This document shows, piece after piece, positions 24,095 through 31,019 of a stretch of 32,559 bases of DNA. This DNA comes from Spirochaetaceae bacterium (GTDB taxonomy: Bacteria > Spirochaetota > Spirochaetia > Treponematales > Treponemataceae): positions 1 to 32,559 of the forward strand of contig JAFZVC010000093.1 of the NCBI GenBank assembly GCA_017618015.1. The letters run 5' to 3'. Position 1 is the first letter of the stretch. Every line of letters starts with the position of its first letter. Position numbers and translations under genes: made by a program. The notes below the pieces were generated by a model. The model did not search any database. It was not told the origin of the DNA and saw only the letters and a program-made list of their open reading frames with translations.

Positions 24095-24119
24095 TTATTT
24101 TCAATCAATTACATAGAAT
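24091..24119 (+). promoter_or_regulatory. Promoter of the aldolase gene
   Basis: TTGATT (24091-24096) and TAGAAT (24114-24119) are 17 bases apart and would start transcription near 24126, about 35 bases before the ATG. A small inverted repeat TTGATT/AATCAA (24091-24096 and 24103-24108) overlaps it. It is back to back with the flaA promoters. Confidence 0.65.
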
Positions 24120-24160
24120 CATTTCAAGAAATTATTCCATATTCGTATATAGGAGGCTAT

Positions 24161-25165
24161 ATGGTAAGCTATAAAGAACTTGGCCTTGTAAACACAAAAG
24201 AGATGTTTGCTAAGGCAGTAAAAGGCGGATACGCAATTCCAGCCTACAACTTCAACAACATGGAGCAGCTTCAGGCTATTATCCAGGCTTGTGTTGAAAC
24301 AAAGTCACCTGTAATTCTTCAGGTATCATCCGGCGCACGCAAGTACGCAAACCAGACACTTCTTCGTTACATGGCACAGGGTGCTGTTGAGTACGCAAAA
24401 GAGCTTGGATGCGCTAATCCGCAGATCGTTCTTCACCTTGACCACGGTGATTCTTTCGAGCTCTGCAAATCATGTATCGAGATGGGCTTCTCATCAGTTA
24501 TGATCGACGGTTCTTCACTTCCTTATGACGAGAACGTTGCTCTTACAAAGAAAGTATGCGAATTCGCACACAGCCAGAAAGACTACGTTACAGTAGAAGG
24601 CGAGCTTGGCGTTCTTGCTGGTGTTGAAGACGACGTTGCTGCAGAAGAAAGCCACTACACAAAACCAGAAGAAGTTCAGGACTTCGTTTCAAAGACAGGC
24701 GTTGACTCACTCGCTATCTCAATCGGAACAAGCCATGGCCGCTGCAAGTTCAAGCCAGAGCAGTGCACACGCAATGCTGACGGTATTCTCGTTCCACCGC
24801 CACTTGCTTTCGACGTTCTCGCAGAAATCGAGAAGAAGCTCCCAGGCTTCCCAATCGTTCTTCACGGATCTTCTTCAGTTCCAGTAGAGTACGTAAAGCA
24901 GATTGAGAAATACGGCGGAAAGCTCGCTGACTCAGTTGGTATTCCAGAAGAGCAGCTCCGCAAGGCTGCAAAATCAGCTGTTTGCAAGATCAACATCGAC
25001 TCAGACGGTCGTCTTGCTATGACAGCTGCCGTTCGCAAGGTATTCGTCGAGAATCCAAGCGAATTCGACCCACGCAAGTACCTTGGACCAGCTCGCGACG
25101 AGCTCAAGAAGATGTACATGCACAAGAACATCGAAGTTCTTGGTTCAGCAGGTCACCTCGACTAA
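24161..25165 (+). CDS. fba: Class II fructose-1,6-bisphosphate aldolase
   Basis: This is a 334-residue zinc-dependent glycolytic aldolase that cleaves fructose-1,6-bisphosphate to dihydroxyacetone phosphate and glyceraldehyde-3-phosphate. LHLDHGDSFE (about 91-100) supplies a zinc His and the catalytic Asp, VEGELGVLAG (about 145-154) is the usual Glu-containing segment, and the phosphate-binding ISIGTSHG and LHGSSSVP loops carry further zinc ligands. The long form with its C-terminal extension fits the class IIB aldolases. AGGAGG lies four bases before the ATG. Codon choice is highly uniform, as expected for an abundant enzyme. Linkage to flaA genes matches what I recall for T. pallidum. Confidence 0.96.
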   Translation: MVSYKELGLVNTKEMFAKAVKGGYAIPAYNFNNMEQLQAIIQACVETKSPVILQVSSGARKYANQTLLRYMAQGAVEYAKELGCANPQIVLHLDHGDSFELCKSCIEMGFSSVMIDGSSLPYDENVALTKKVCEFAHSQKDYVTVEGELGVLAGVEDDVAAEESHYTKPEEVQDFVSKTGVDSLAISIGTSHGRCKFKPEQCTRNADGILVPPPLAFDVLAEIEKKLPGFPIVLHGSSSVPVEYVKQIEKYGGKLADSVGIPEEQLRKAAKSAVCKINIDSDGRLAMTAAVRKVFVENPSEFDPRKYLGPARDELKKMYMHKNIEVLGSAGHLD

Positions 25166-25175
25166 TAAACCCACA

Positions 25176-25212
25176 TGACGCCGGATGCGCCAAAAAGCGT
25201 GCGCCGGTGTCA
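25176..25212 (+). other. Stem-loop after the aldolase gene
   Basis: TGACGCCGG (25176-25184) pairs with CCGGTGTCA (25204-25212) with one G-T pair, and an inner GCGC/GCGT stem closes the loop. It lies 10 bases past the fba stop, before the true terminator, and probably protects the 3' end of an abundant message. Confidence 0.55.
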
Positions 25213-25221
25213 ATAAGGCAT

Positions 25222-25255
25222 AAAAAAAGCCGCTCCAAAAGGAGTGGCTTTTTTT
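25222..25255. terminator. Bidirectional intrinsic terminator
   Basis: AGCCGCTCC (25228-25236), the loop AAAA and GGAGTGGCT (25241-25249) form a nine-base stem with one G-T pair. Seven A precede it and seven T follow it. It ends the fba transcript and, on the other strand, that of the membrane protein gene. Confidence 0.92.
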
Positions 25256-25280
25256 GTTGTTGTTCACCCGAAAGCGAACA

Positions 25281-26267
25281 CTATTTTTTCTTTTTTGAAC
25301 CGGAAGATTTTTTTCCGCCCTTCTTAGTTTTTGAAGCAGCCGGTGCTTTTGGCGCGTTTTTCTCTGCGGGTTCAGCATTGTTCGCCGGAGCTGGTTCTTC
25401 TTTTTCAACAGCTGGCGGCACATCAGCATTCTCAACTTTTTCAGTCTTATCAGTTTCCCTAGGCTTCTCGGCAGGGGCGTTTTCCCCTTCTGGCGCGACC
25501 TCTGCTTCAGCTTTTACGGCCTTTTCTTTCTTAGCTTTTTTCGTCCGCTTCGCCTCTGACGGTTTAGCATCTTTTTCTTCACCCGGCATTTTCTCCTGTC
25601 TCTTCCACACTGCCGGGAATACGCCTTCAAAAGAAACTTCTCCCTTGAACAGGAAATAAGAGCCTACCGCAAGCAAGACTATTCCGATTTCAGCGACACA
25701 TCTTAACCACAACGGAGAAGCGACATAATACATCGTCTCCGTCAATGCAGGCATAACAAGGAACAACCCGGCGGCGAGCAAGCCGAACACGATTTTTTTC
25801 CACAAAGCCACTTTGATGACAGCGACGTAAACAGCTGCTTTCCTAAGGATATAAAGGCAGCTCGCCACAACTACAGGCAGCACAAAAATGCTGAACGCGT
25901 CCGTAATATCGTAGACAGAAATAATCCTATACGGTAAGAACACAGCATAAAAGGAAGGAACTACATCGCTGAACATCAGGAGTTTGAACTTCCAGTCATT
26001 TTTTCCCAACAAAAGGTACAGGAGCACGCAGCATGAGACCGGGTAGATTGTTCCTGTAAGGAAAAAATAGACGAAATTATCTCTGAAATTGAACTCCGGC
26101 ACCCTGTATGAAGAAAACACAAGGAAGCCCACAAAGCAATATAGAACGGAAGTTATGGAACCACAGAAAAAGTTGAAGCCGGCTCCACGAACAGCATATC
26201 TTTTCTTCTCCAGCTCATGATACAAAAAATAACCGAGCGGAATAACTGTGAACAAAAATAAATACAT
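25281..26267 (-). CDS. Integral membrane protein with a long Lys/Glu/Ala-rich cytoplasmic tail
   Basis: I do not recognise this 328-residue protein. Residues 1 to about 215 hold roughly seven hydrophobic segments, starting at the very N-terminus (MYLFLFTVIPLGYFLYHEL) and ending GIVLLAVGSYFLF. Residues about 228-328 are low-complexity and dominated by Lys, Glu, Ala and Pro (AKRTKKAKKEKAVKAEAEV), ending SKTKKGGKKSSGSKKKK. This resembles histone H1-like or ribosome-associated tails and is probably disordered, with a basic end able to bind nucleic acid or acidic proteins. No Shine-Dalgarno precedes the ATG. A TTGTAC/TATGAT pair suggests a very short leader. It is a single-gene unit between terminators. 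Confidence 0.72.
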   Translation of the reverse strand: MYLFLFTVIPLGYFLYHELEKKRYAVRGAGFNFFCGSITSVLYCFVGFLVFSSYRVPEFNFRDNFVYFFLTGTIYPVSCCVLLYLLLGKNDWKFKLLMFSDVVPSFYAVFLPYRIISVYDITDAFSIFVLPVVVASCLYILRKAAVYVAVIKVALWKKIVFGLLAAGLFLVMPALTETMYYVASPLWLRCVAEIGIVLLAVGSYFLFKGEVSFEGVFPAVWKRQEKMPGEEKDAKPSEAKRTKKAKKEKAVKAEAEVAPEGENAPAEKPRETDKTEKVENADVPPAVEKEEPAPANNAEPAEKNAPKAPAASKTKKGGKKSSGSKKKK

Positions 26268-26363
26268 ATAAGAAAAGTATCATAAAATAAAGACAAAAAA
26301 CAAGTACAAGAACCATTTTCAAAATCGGATGATACTCAAACCACGGAAATAACGCGATACTAC

Positions 26364-26393
26364 TAGACATTTCTGCATCTTTTTTGTTATTAT
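26364..26393 (+). promoter_or_regulatory. Promoter candidate for infC-rpmI-rplT
   Basis: TAGACA (26364-26369) and TATTAT (26388-26393) are 18 bases apart and would start transcription near 26400. The resulting leader of about 57 bases contains a small GC hairpin (CCGC/GCGG, 26430-26441) just before the ribosome site, a possible control point for IF3 synthesis. Confidence 0.5.
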
Positions 26394-26456
26394 GTCATAA
26401 AATGCTTAACTAAAACGTGTTTTGTAAGTCCGCCACGGCGGCACGAAGGAGGATCG

Positions 26457-26984
26457 TTGGCAGAAAATAAGGAAAAGGGTCTGCGTGTAAATGAGCAGAT
26501 TCGTGTTCGGGAAGTCAGACTTATAGACAGTGAGGGCGAACAGAAAGGTATTGTCCCTACCATCGAAGCCCTTAAAATGGCTAGAGAGCATGAGCTCGAC
26601 CTTGTTGAAGTAGCACCTACAGCGAATCCTCCAGTATGCAAAATACTGGATTACGGCAAGTACCGGTTTGAACAGGAGAAAAAGCTCCGTGACTCCAAGA
26701 AAAGCCAGAAATTGCTGAAGCTCAAGGAAATCCGAATGCAGCCAAAAATCGGCTCTGGTGACCTTGATTTTAAGTCAAAGCATGTGCAGGAGTTCCTTAA
26801 CGAAGGAAATAAAGTCAAAGTAACAGTTCGTTTCCGCGGACGGGAGCTCGCACACACAGAACTCGGTTATGTAGTTCTTGAAGAAGTTCTTAAAAGGCTT
26901 GGCGATGAGTACGTCATGGAGAAGAAGCCCGCTATGGAAGGCCGATTCTTATCGATGGTTCTCAATCCGAAAGCTAAAAAATGA
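26457..26984 (+). CDS. infC: Translation initiation factor IF-3
   Basis: This is a 175-residue factor that keeps the 30S subunit free and checks start-codon and initiator-tRNA pairing. The N-domain signature [19 protein letters not shown] (about 14-32) and the C-domain [16 protein letters not shown] (about 122-137) are present, with a Lys-rich linker between. The start is TTG, with AAGGAGG four bases upstream. The use of a non-ATG start recalls the AUU start of E. coli infC, where IF3 represses its own message by rejecting poor start codons. The same logic could apply here. It is followed by L35 and L20 in the standard order. Confidence 0.96.
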   Translation: MAENKEKGLRVNEQIRVREVRLIDSEGEQKGIVPTIEALKMAREHELDLVEVAPTANPPVCKILDYGKYRFEQEKKLRDSKKSQKLLKLKEIRMQPKIGSGDLDFKSKHVQEFLNEGNKVKVTVRFRGRELAHTELGYVVLEEVLKRLGDEYVMEKKPAMEGRFLSMVLNPKAKK

Positions 26985-26999
26985 TGAGGTAACAGTAAG

Positions 27000-27200
27000 A
27001 TGCCCAAGATGAAATCAAAACGCAGTGCCGCGAAGAAGTTTTCTCTTACAGGTACTGGAAAAGTCAAGTACAAGAAGATGAACCTTCGTCATATTTTGAC
27101 AAAGAAGACAACAAAACGAAAGAGAAACCTTAGAGCTTCCGGTATTCTTAGCGAGGCTGATGCAGCACGCGTAAGAAAACAGCTTTTACCCTACGGTTAA
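27000..27200 (+). CDS. rpmI: 50S ribosomal protein L35
   Basis: This is a 66-residue highly basic protein with the L35 signature [20 protein letters not shown] at the N-terminus and [11 protein letters not shown] in the middle. It binds 23S rRNA in the large subunit. It begins 15 bases after infC, with GAGG about nine bases upstream, and is followed by rplT, the standard infC-rpmI-rplT operon. Confidence 0.97.
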   Translation: MPKMKSKRSAAKKFSLTGTGKVKYKKMNLRHILTKKTTKRKRNLRASGILSEADAARVRKQLLPYG

Positions 27201-27224
27201 TCACAGGGATTTTAGGAGTATTAT

Positions 27225-27584
27225 ATGTCAAGAGCAATAGATGGTACAAAACGTCATAACCGCCGCAGCAAGATTCTTAAGCTTGCTAAAGGTTTCCGCG
27301 GAAGAAGAGGAACAAACTACAAGGCTGCTAAAGATGCCGTAGTACAGGCATTGCGCGACTCATATGTAGGACGCCGTGATAAAAAAGGCGATATGCGTTC
27401 TCTTTGGATTGCACGTCTTAACGCTGCATGCCGCGCACAGGATATTACATACTCACGCTTTATTGAAGGTCTTAATAAAGCTGGTATCATAATCAACCGC
27501 AAAGCCCTTTCAAACATGGCTGTTGAAGATCCTGCAGCTTTCACAGCTGTAGTTAACTCAGCAAAAAAAGCACTCGGAGCATAA
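27225..27584 (+). CDS. rplT: 50S ribosomal protein L20
   Basis: This is a 119-residue protein. The basic N-terminal extension ([20 protein letters not shown], then [12 protein letters not shown]) threads into 23S rRNA during early assembly. The globular part has [20 protein letters not shown] and ends [14 protein letters not shown] lies at good spacing before the ATG. In several bacteria L20 represses this operon by binding a leader structure. The 24-base spacer to rpmI here is too short for the elaborate form of that leader. Confidence 0.97.
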   Translation: MSRAIDGTKRHNRRSKILKLAKGFRGRRGTNYKAAKDAVVQALRDSYVGRRDKKGDMRSLWIARLNAACRAQDITYSRFIEGLNKAGIIINRKALSNMAVEDPAAFTAVVNSAKKALGA

Positions 27585-27587
27585 CAG

Positions 27588-28028
27588 ATGATATCTCTTG
27601 ACCAGGTTCACGTACTAGAAAAGAAAGTAGAAAGCGCCGTTTCAAAAATCGTCGAGCTTAAGAACGAGAACATTGCGCTTAAAAACAGAATCAGCATCCT
27701 TGAAAAAGAGAACGCTGAGCTTAATAGTAAAGTTTCCGTATTTGAAAAGGAACAGAACCGGGTTGAAGAAGGCATACTGAGTGTATTGAACCGCCTTGAT
27801 GTGGTTGAGGACACAGTAAGCTCTTCTGTTTCTGCAGCAGACATCGCGCCTATCAGCGACAATTTGGCTGCGGAGACAGAACCAGCTGAAATGGACATAA
27901 GGATACATGAAGAAGAGCCTGCAACTGACGCAGCTGCGGATTCGTCCGAAGAGTCAGATACAGAAAATGTAGCTGAAGACAGTTTTTCGCCAAAAACAAG
28001 CGAGAACGGTCAGTTTGATATTTTCTAA
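27588..28028 (+). CDS. ZapB-like coiled-coil protein with an acidic tail
   Basis: The product is 146 residues long. Residues about 1-80 are a continuous heptad coiled coil (LEKKVESAVSKIVELKNEN, ISILEKENAELNSKVSVFEK), and the remainder is acidic and disordered (HEEEPATDAAADSSEES), ending in a short hydrophobic FDIF. The N-terminal region resembles ZapB and related short coiled-coil division factors, and the zapA gene follows after five bases. A role in organising the Z-ring with ZapA is therefore inferred; homology cannot be proven from a coiled coil alone. Start by ATG three bases after the rplT stop, with GGAG upstream. The C-terminal FDIF is a candidate docking peptide. Confidence 0.7.
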   Translation: MISLDQVHVLEKKVESAVSKIVELKNENIALKNRISILEKENAELNSKVSVFEKEQNRVEEGILSVLNRLDVVEDTVSSSVSAADIAPISDNLAAETEPAEMDIRIHEEEPATDAAADSSEESDTENVAEDSFSPKTSENGQFDIF

Positions 28029-28033
28029 GCCCT

Positions 28034-28333
28034 ATGGGTACACTTCAGATTGATATACTGGGAACCTCTTTTGCTATACAGGCAAAAGAGGATACCGCCT
28101 ACCTAGAAAATCTTCTGGCATACTACAAACAAGTTTCCGAACAGATAGAAAAAAACACGGGACTGAGCGACCCGATAAAACAAGCTATCCTCACCGGGAT
28201 AATGCTCTGCGACGAACTGTACAAAGAAAAAAAGAAAAACTCCGAAACGCTCGGAAAACCAACAAACGACGACCTTTTTGAGGCAGAAAAACTTACCCTC
28301 AAAATGATAGAGAAAATAAGCACCGTTTTATAA
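28034..28333 (+). CDS. zapA: ZapA, Z-ring-associated protein
   Basis: This is a 99-residue cytoplasmic protein of the ZapA family, which crosslinks FtsZ filaments. It shows the typical beginning GTLQIDILGTSFAIQAKED, then the segment YLENLLAYYKQVSEQIEKN, and a long C-terminal helix that forms the tetramer coiled coil. It lies five bases after the ZapB-like gene. No Shine-Dalgarno is visible, so translation is probably coupled. Its stop overlaps the next start (TAATG). The division target FtsZ is encoded about 14 kb away on the other strand in this window. Confidence 0.88.
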   Translation: MGTLQIDILGTSFAIQAKEDTAYLENLLAYYKQVSEQIEKNTGLSDPIKQAILTGIMLCDELYKEKKKNSETLGKPTNDDLFEAEKLTLKMIEKISTVL

Positions 28334-28845
28334 TGAGCCTTCCATTTTCAATCTGGGTCGATGCGGACTCCTGTCCTGTTGATGTCCGTCAAATAATAAT
28401 CCGATTCGCAAAACGCCTTGAACTTAAAACGTATTTTGTGGCAAACCACCCTATTCCATCACCAAAATCTGAGCTTTTTGAAATGATTATAGCCGACGCT
28501 ACGCCAGATGCGGCTGATAATATTATTGTAGAAAAAATAAACCCCGATGACATAGCGATAACACGCGACATTCCTCTTGCAAGCCGCCTTGTTGAAAAAC
28601 AGATAACGGTTATAAACGACAGAGGAACACTTTTTACAGCAGAAAATATACGGGAAAAACTTTCAATCCGAGATTTTAACAAAACGCTGTACGAAAACGG
28701 ACTTATTTCCGAGAAAAACACATCCTTCGGAAAAAAAGAGGCAAATCTTTTCGCAAATTGCTTTGACAGAGAAATACAGAAAAAGCTTCGGGGAAACCTA
28801 AATATACGGCAGCGTCAAGGCACGGATGCCTTGCGTCATCCTTAA
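28333..28845 (+). CDS. UPF0178 (YaiI/YqxD) family protein
   Basis: This is a 170-residue member of the DUF188/UPF0178 family. It shows the signature IWVDADSCPVDVRQII at the N-terminus, VANHPIPSP, a DAADNIIVEKI region, ITRDIPLASRLVEK and INDRGTLFTAENI. The fold is PIN-like with conserved Asp residues, and the function is not established. Start overlaps the zapA stop by one base. Relatives such as E. coli YaiI are about 150 residues. The extra C-terminal residues here (NIRQRQGTDALRHP) are encoded inside the stem of the transcription terminator, so the tail was probably gained by readthrough into that element. Confidence 0.92.
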   Translation: MSLPFSIWVDADSCPVDVRQIIIRFAKRLELKTYFVANHPIPSPKSELFEMIIADATPDAADNIIVEKINPDDIAITRDIPLASRLVEKQITVINDRGTLFTAENIREKLSIRDFNKTLYENGLISEKNTSFGKKEANLFANCFDREIQKKLRGNLNIRQRQGTDALRHP

Positions 28846-28866
28846 AGCCTTGACACTGCCGTTTTT
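28807..28866 (+). terminator. Intrinsic terminator overlapping the end of the UPF0178 gene
   Basis: A 15-base stem is formed by 28807-28821 (CGGCAGCGTCAAGGC) and 28847-28861 (GCCTTGACACTGCCG) with one G-T pair, followed by five T. The left arm is inside the coding sequence and the stop codon is in the loop. A competing smaller hairpin CAAGGC-ACGGAT-GCCTTG (28816-28833) shares bases with the left arm, so two folds exclude each other. Confidence 0.85.
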
Positions 28867-28888
28867 GTAACCGAAACGGTAGTATCGG

Positions 28889-30124
28889 TTATAAATCAGG
28901 CATAGAAGCCTGAATCTCGCGGATTCTAGGAATAACCTCAAAGAAAGCCATCAGAACTTCTGGATCGAACTGCTTGCCGGCATTCTGCTGCATTTCAATA
29001 AGGACATTCTCCTCTGACCAAGCTTCCTTGTATACACGCTTTGATGAAAGCGCATCGAAAACATCGGCGACAGCTACGATTCTTGCAGCAAGAGGAATCT
29101 CCTCTCCTTTAAGCCCTTTTTTCTGATTTTTCAATGGCTGATAGATATCTATCGTATCCATATCAATCACGCCCGGGTATCCATTGCCATCCCACCACTC
29201 ATGATGATGAAGCGCAACATCATACGCCATACTGTCGAGCGGGGACTGCTTGTTTTTGAACAGACGGGCTCCGATATATGTGTGGCCTTTAATCACGGAG
29301 AATTCTTCTTCCGTAAAACGGCCTGGTTTTCGCAAAATCAAATCCGAAATACCGACTTTTCCTACATCGTGGAGCATGGCGGCAATCTTTAATGTATCGC
29401 GGAAGCGGTTGAAATCAAGCGGTGGGATTTTGTGATTGTATGCCCACTTATCATAGATTTCCACAGCATAGCTTGCGACACGGTTTACATGGTTTCCAGT
29501 CTCTTTAGGATCACGGAATCCCGCCATCTCTACCATACGGATAACCATTTCACGGGTCAGATAAGTTCGCTCCAAAGCTTGAGTCGCGCTGGAAGCAAAA
29601 TGCTTAAGATAAAGCTCCGCATCATCATCAAAACTGATTATATTGCCGTTCTCATCCTGTGCATTTATTATCTGCAATACTCCAAGGACATTACCCGAAG
29701 GGCTTATAAGCGGGATTGCGATAACAGATTGCGTTCTATAGCCGGAAAGCATATCAGGCTGACGGTTGAAAGAGTATTTTTTATCCGGTGGAATAAAGTA
29801 TGCGTCTTCAACATTTACTATTTGCTTTGTAAGAACACATGCACCGCACATCGATTTTTCATCGACAGGGAAAGAGAAATACTTGTACGGAAGCTTCTGG
29901 CCTGGTCCAAGTTTCCTTTGCTGCGTATCGTTCTGAGCATAACGAATTTTTAATATATTGTTCTCTAGTATAAATATAGATCCTGCATCAGCATGAACAA
30001 TGCCCCTAGCTTCCGTTAGGACACGTTCAAGAAGCACGTCCATATCTTGAATCTCATTCAATATTTTTTCTGATTCAATTATCCGCTGTAATTTTTTTTC
30101 TTTGGAATTGTTAAAATCAGACAT
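28889..30124 (-). CDS. GAF-HD-GYP cyclic-di-GMP phosphodiesterase
   Basis: This is a 411-residue cytoplasmic signalling protein. An N-terminal GAF sensor domain (about 25-185; HADAGSIFIL, SVIAIPLISPSGNVLGVLQI) precedes an HD-GYP domain (about 190-400). The HD metal pair is in MLHDVGKVGIS (about 252-253), and the diagnostic HHEWWDGNGYPG (about 307-318) is intact, so c-di-GMP hydrolysis is expected. Cys residues in SMCGACVLT of the GAF domain could bind a ligand or metal. GAGGAG precedes the ATG, and a promoter overlaps the end of the upstream gene. In spirochetes c-di-GMP affects motility and envelope traits. The ligand of the GAF domain cannot be told from the sequence. Confidence 0.93.
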   Translation of the reverse strand: MSDFNNSKEKKLQRIIESEKILNEIQDMDVLLERVLTEARGIVHADAGSIFILENNILKIRYAQNDTQQRKLGPGQKLPYKYFSFPVDEKSMCGACVLTKQIVNVEDAYFIPPDKKYSFNRQPDMLSGYRTQSVIAIPLISPSGNVLGVLQIINAQDENGNIISFDDDAELYLKHFASSATQALERTYLTREMVIRMVEMAGFRDPKETGNHVNRVASYAVEIYDKWAYNHKIPPLDFNRFRDTLKIAAMLHDVGKVGISDLILRKPGRFTEEEFSVIKGHTYIGARLFKNKQSPLDSMAYDVALHHHEWWDGNGYPGVIDMDTIDIYQPLKNQKKGLKGEEIPLAARIVAVADVFDALSSKRVYKEAWSEENVLIEMQQNAGKQFDPEVLMAFFEVIPRIREIQASMPDL

Positions 30125-30155
30125 AGGAAACTCCTCTTCTTACCGCTTCCTCGAT

Positions 30156-30185
30156 ATTATATGAAAACAAATCTTTCGTCTACAA
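30156..30185 (-). promoter_or_regulatory. Promoter of the HD-GYP gene
   Basis: On the minus strand TTGTAG (30180-30185) and TATAAT (30156-30161) are 18 bases apart. The -35 overlaps the last codons of the methyltransferase gene, so the HD-GYP gene can be expressed alone as well as by readthrough. Confidence 0.65.
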
Positions 30186-31016
30186 TTTTTTTACAAGACA
30201 GAGATAGATAGGACCAGCTCCGTTTTCAACATCGGGCATTATCCTGTATCCATATTCGGTCTTTTCTGTATCCGGAAGATGAGTAAGCCACTTCATTTCA
30301 TTAAGCAAATCGTTTTTCTGCGCATTTATATCGATATCGACTACTTTTGCCATATCATATTTCTTTAACAGCCGTCCTATAACCCCGTCATTTTCCTGAT
30401 CTGCGAGCGCACAAGTCGAATAGAGGATATATCCGTTTTTCTTAAGCATTATAAATGCAGAAGATAGCAAAGCCCACTGCGTCATAGAAAGGGTTTTAAT
30501 TCTGTTTTTTGACCACTGGGCTAGGTATTTGTTGTCATTGTGTACATGACGTTCAGAAGAGCATGGCGCATCAAGCAGGATACTGTCGAAACGCTCTTTA
30601 TTTTTTACATTCTTACATAAAACAGAACCGTCGGCACAAGAAAGAGTTATGCGGCTGGAAACAGTTTCCGGCAAAAAAGTTTTTACTACTTTTGACAGTC
30701 TGCAATATCGATCTTTTGAACGTTCATTAGCAAGCAATGAACATGATTCTTCCATCCGTTTAGCCAGAATAAGCGTTTTTCCACCTGGTGCCGCACACAT
30801 ATCAAGAATTGTTTCTGCGCCAGCCAAAGGAAGGCAGCCAGCACAAAGGACACTTGCAGCATCGATGTAGTATTTTTCATCTGAGTCAACGCCAGGAATT
30901 TCGCAGTAATCTGGTTCTGAAGAAAATGCCTGCTTAATTTTCTCCCATCTATCTCCATAGCATTCGGAATAAAACTGATTAAAAAGCTCTGAACCGGAAA
31001 CTGTTTCTTTTTTCAT
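30180..31016 (-). CDS. RsmB/NOP2/Sun-family RNA m5C methyltransferase
   Basis: This is a 278-residue SAM-dependent cytosine-5 RNA methyltransferase. Motif I is ILDMCAAPGGKT (about 70-81), motif IV is LLDAPCSSERH (about 148-158) with the release Cys at about 152, and motif VI is YSTCAL with the catalytic Cys at about 202. The protein is short for the family and has neither the NusB-like domain of RsmB nor a PUA domain. SSERH replaces the common SGxG after PC and recalls NSUN4-type enzymes. rRNA is the likely substrate class but the site is unknown. It begins three bases after the stop of the NagZ-like gene, with AGG upstream of the ATG. Confidence 0.9.
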   Translation of the reverse strand: MKKETVSGSELFNQFYSECYGDRWEKIKQAFSSEPDYCEIPGVDSDEKYYIDAASVLCAGCLPLAGAETILDMCAAPGGKTLILAKRMEESCSLLANERSKDRYCRLSKVVKTFLPETVSSRITLSCADGSVLCKNVKNKERFDSILLDAPCSSERHVHNDNKYLAQWSKNRIKTLSMTQWALLSSAFIMLKKNGYILYSTCALADQENDGVIGRLLKKYDMAKVVDIDINAQKNDLLNEMKWLTHLPDTEKTEYGYRIMPDVENGAGPIYLCLVKKL

Positions 31017-31019
31017 ATT

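Noticed and set aside
24982..25659. Open frame of 225 codons on the plus strand spanning the end of fba and the antisense of the Lys-rich tail
   Set aside because: It crosses the fba 3' end, a terminator and a low-complexity antisense stretch that translates as Phe/Ser-rich sequence.
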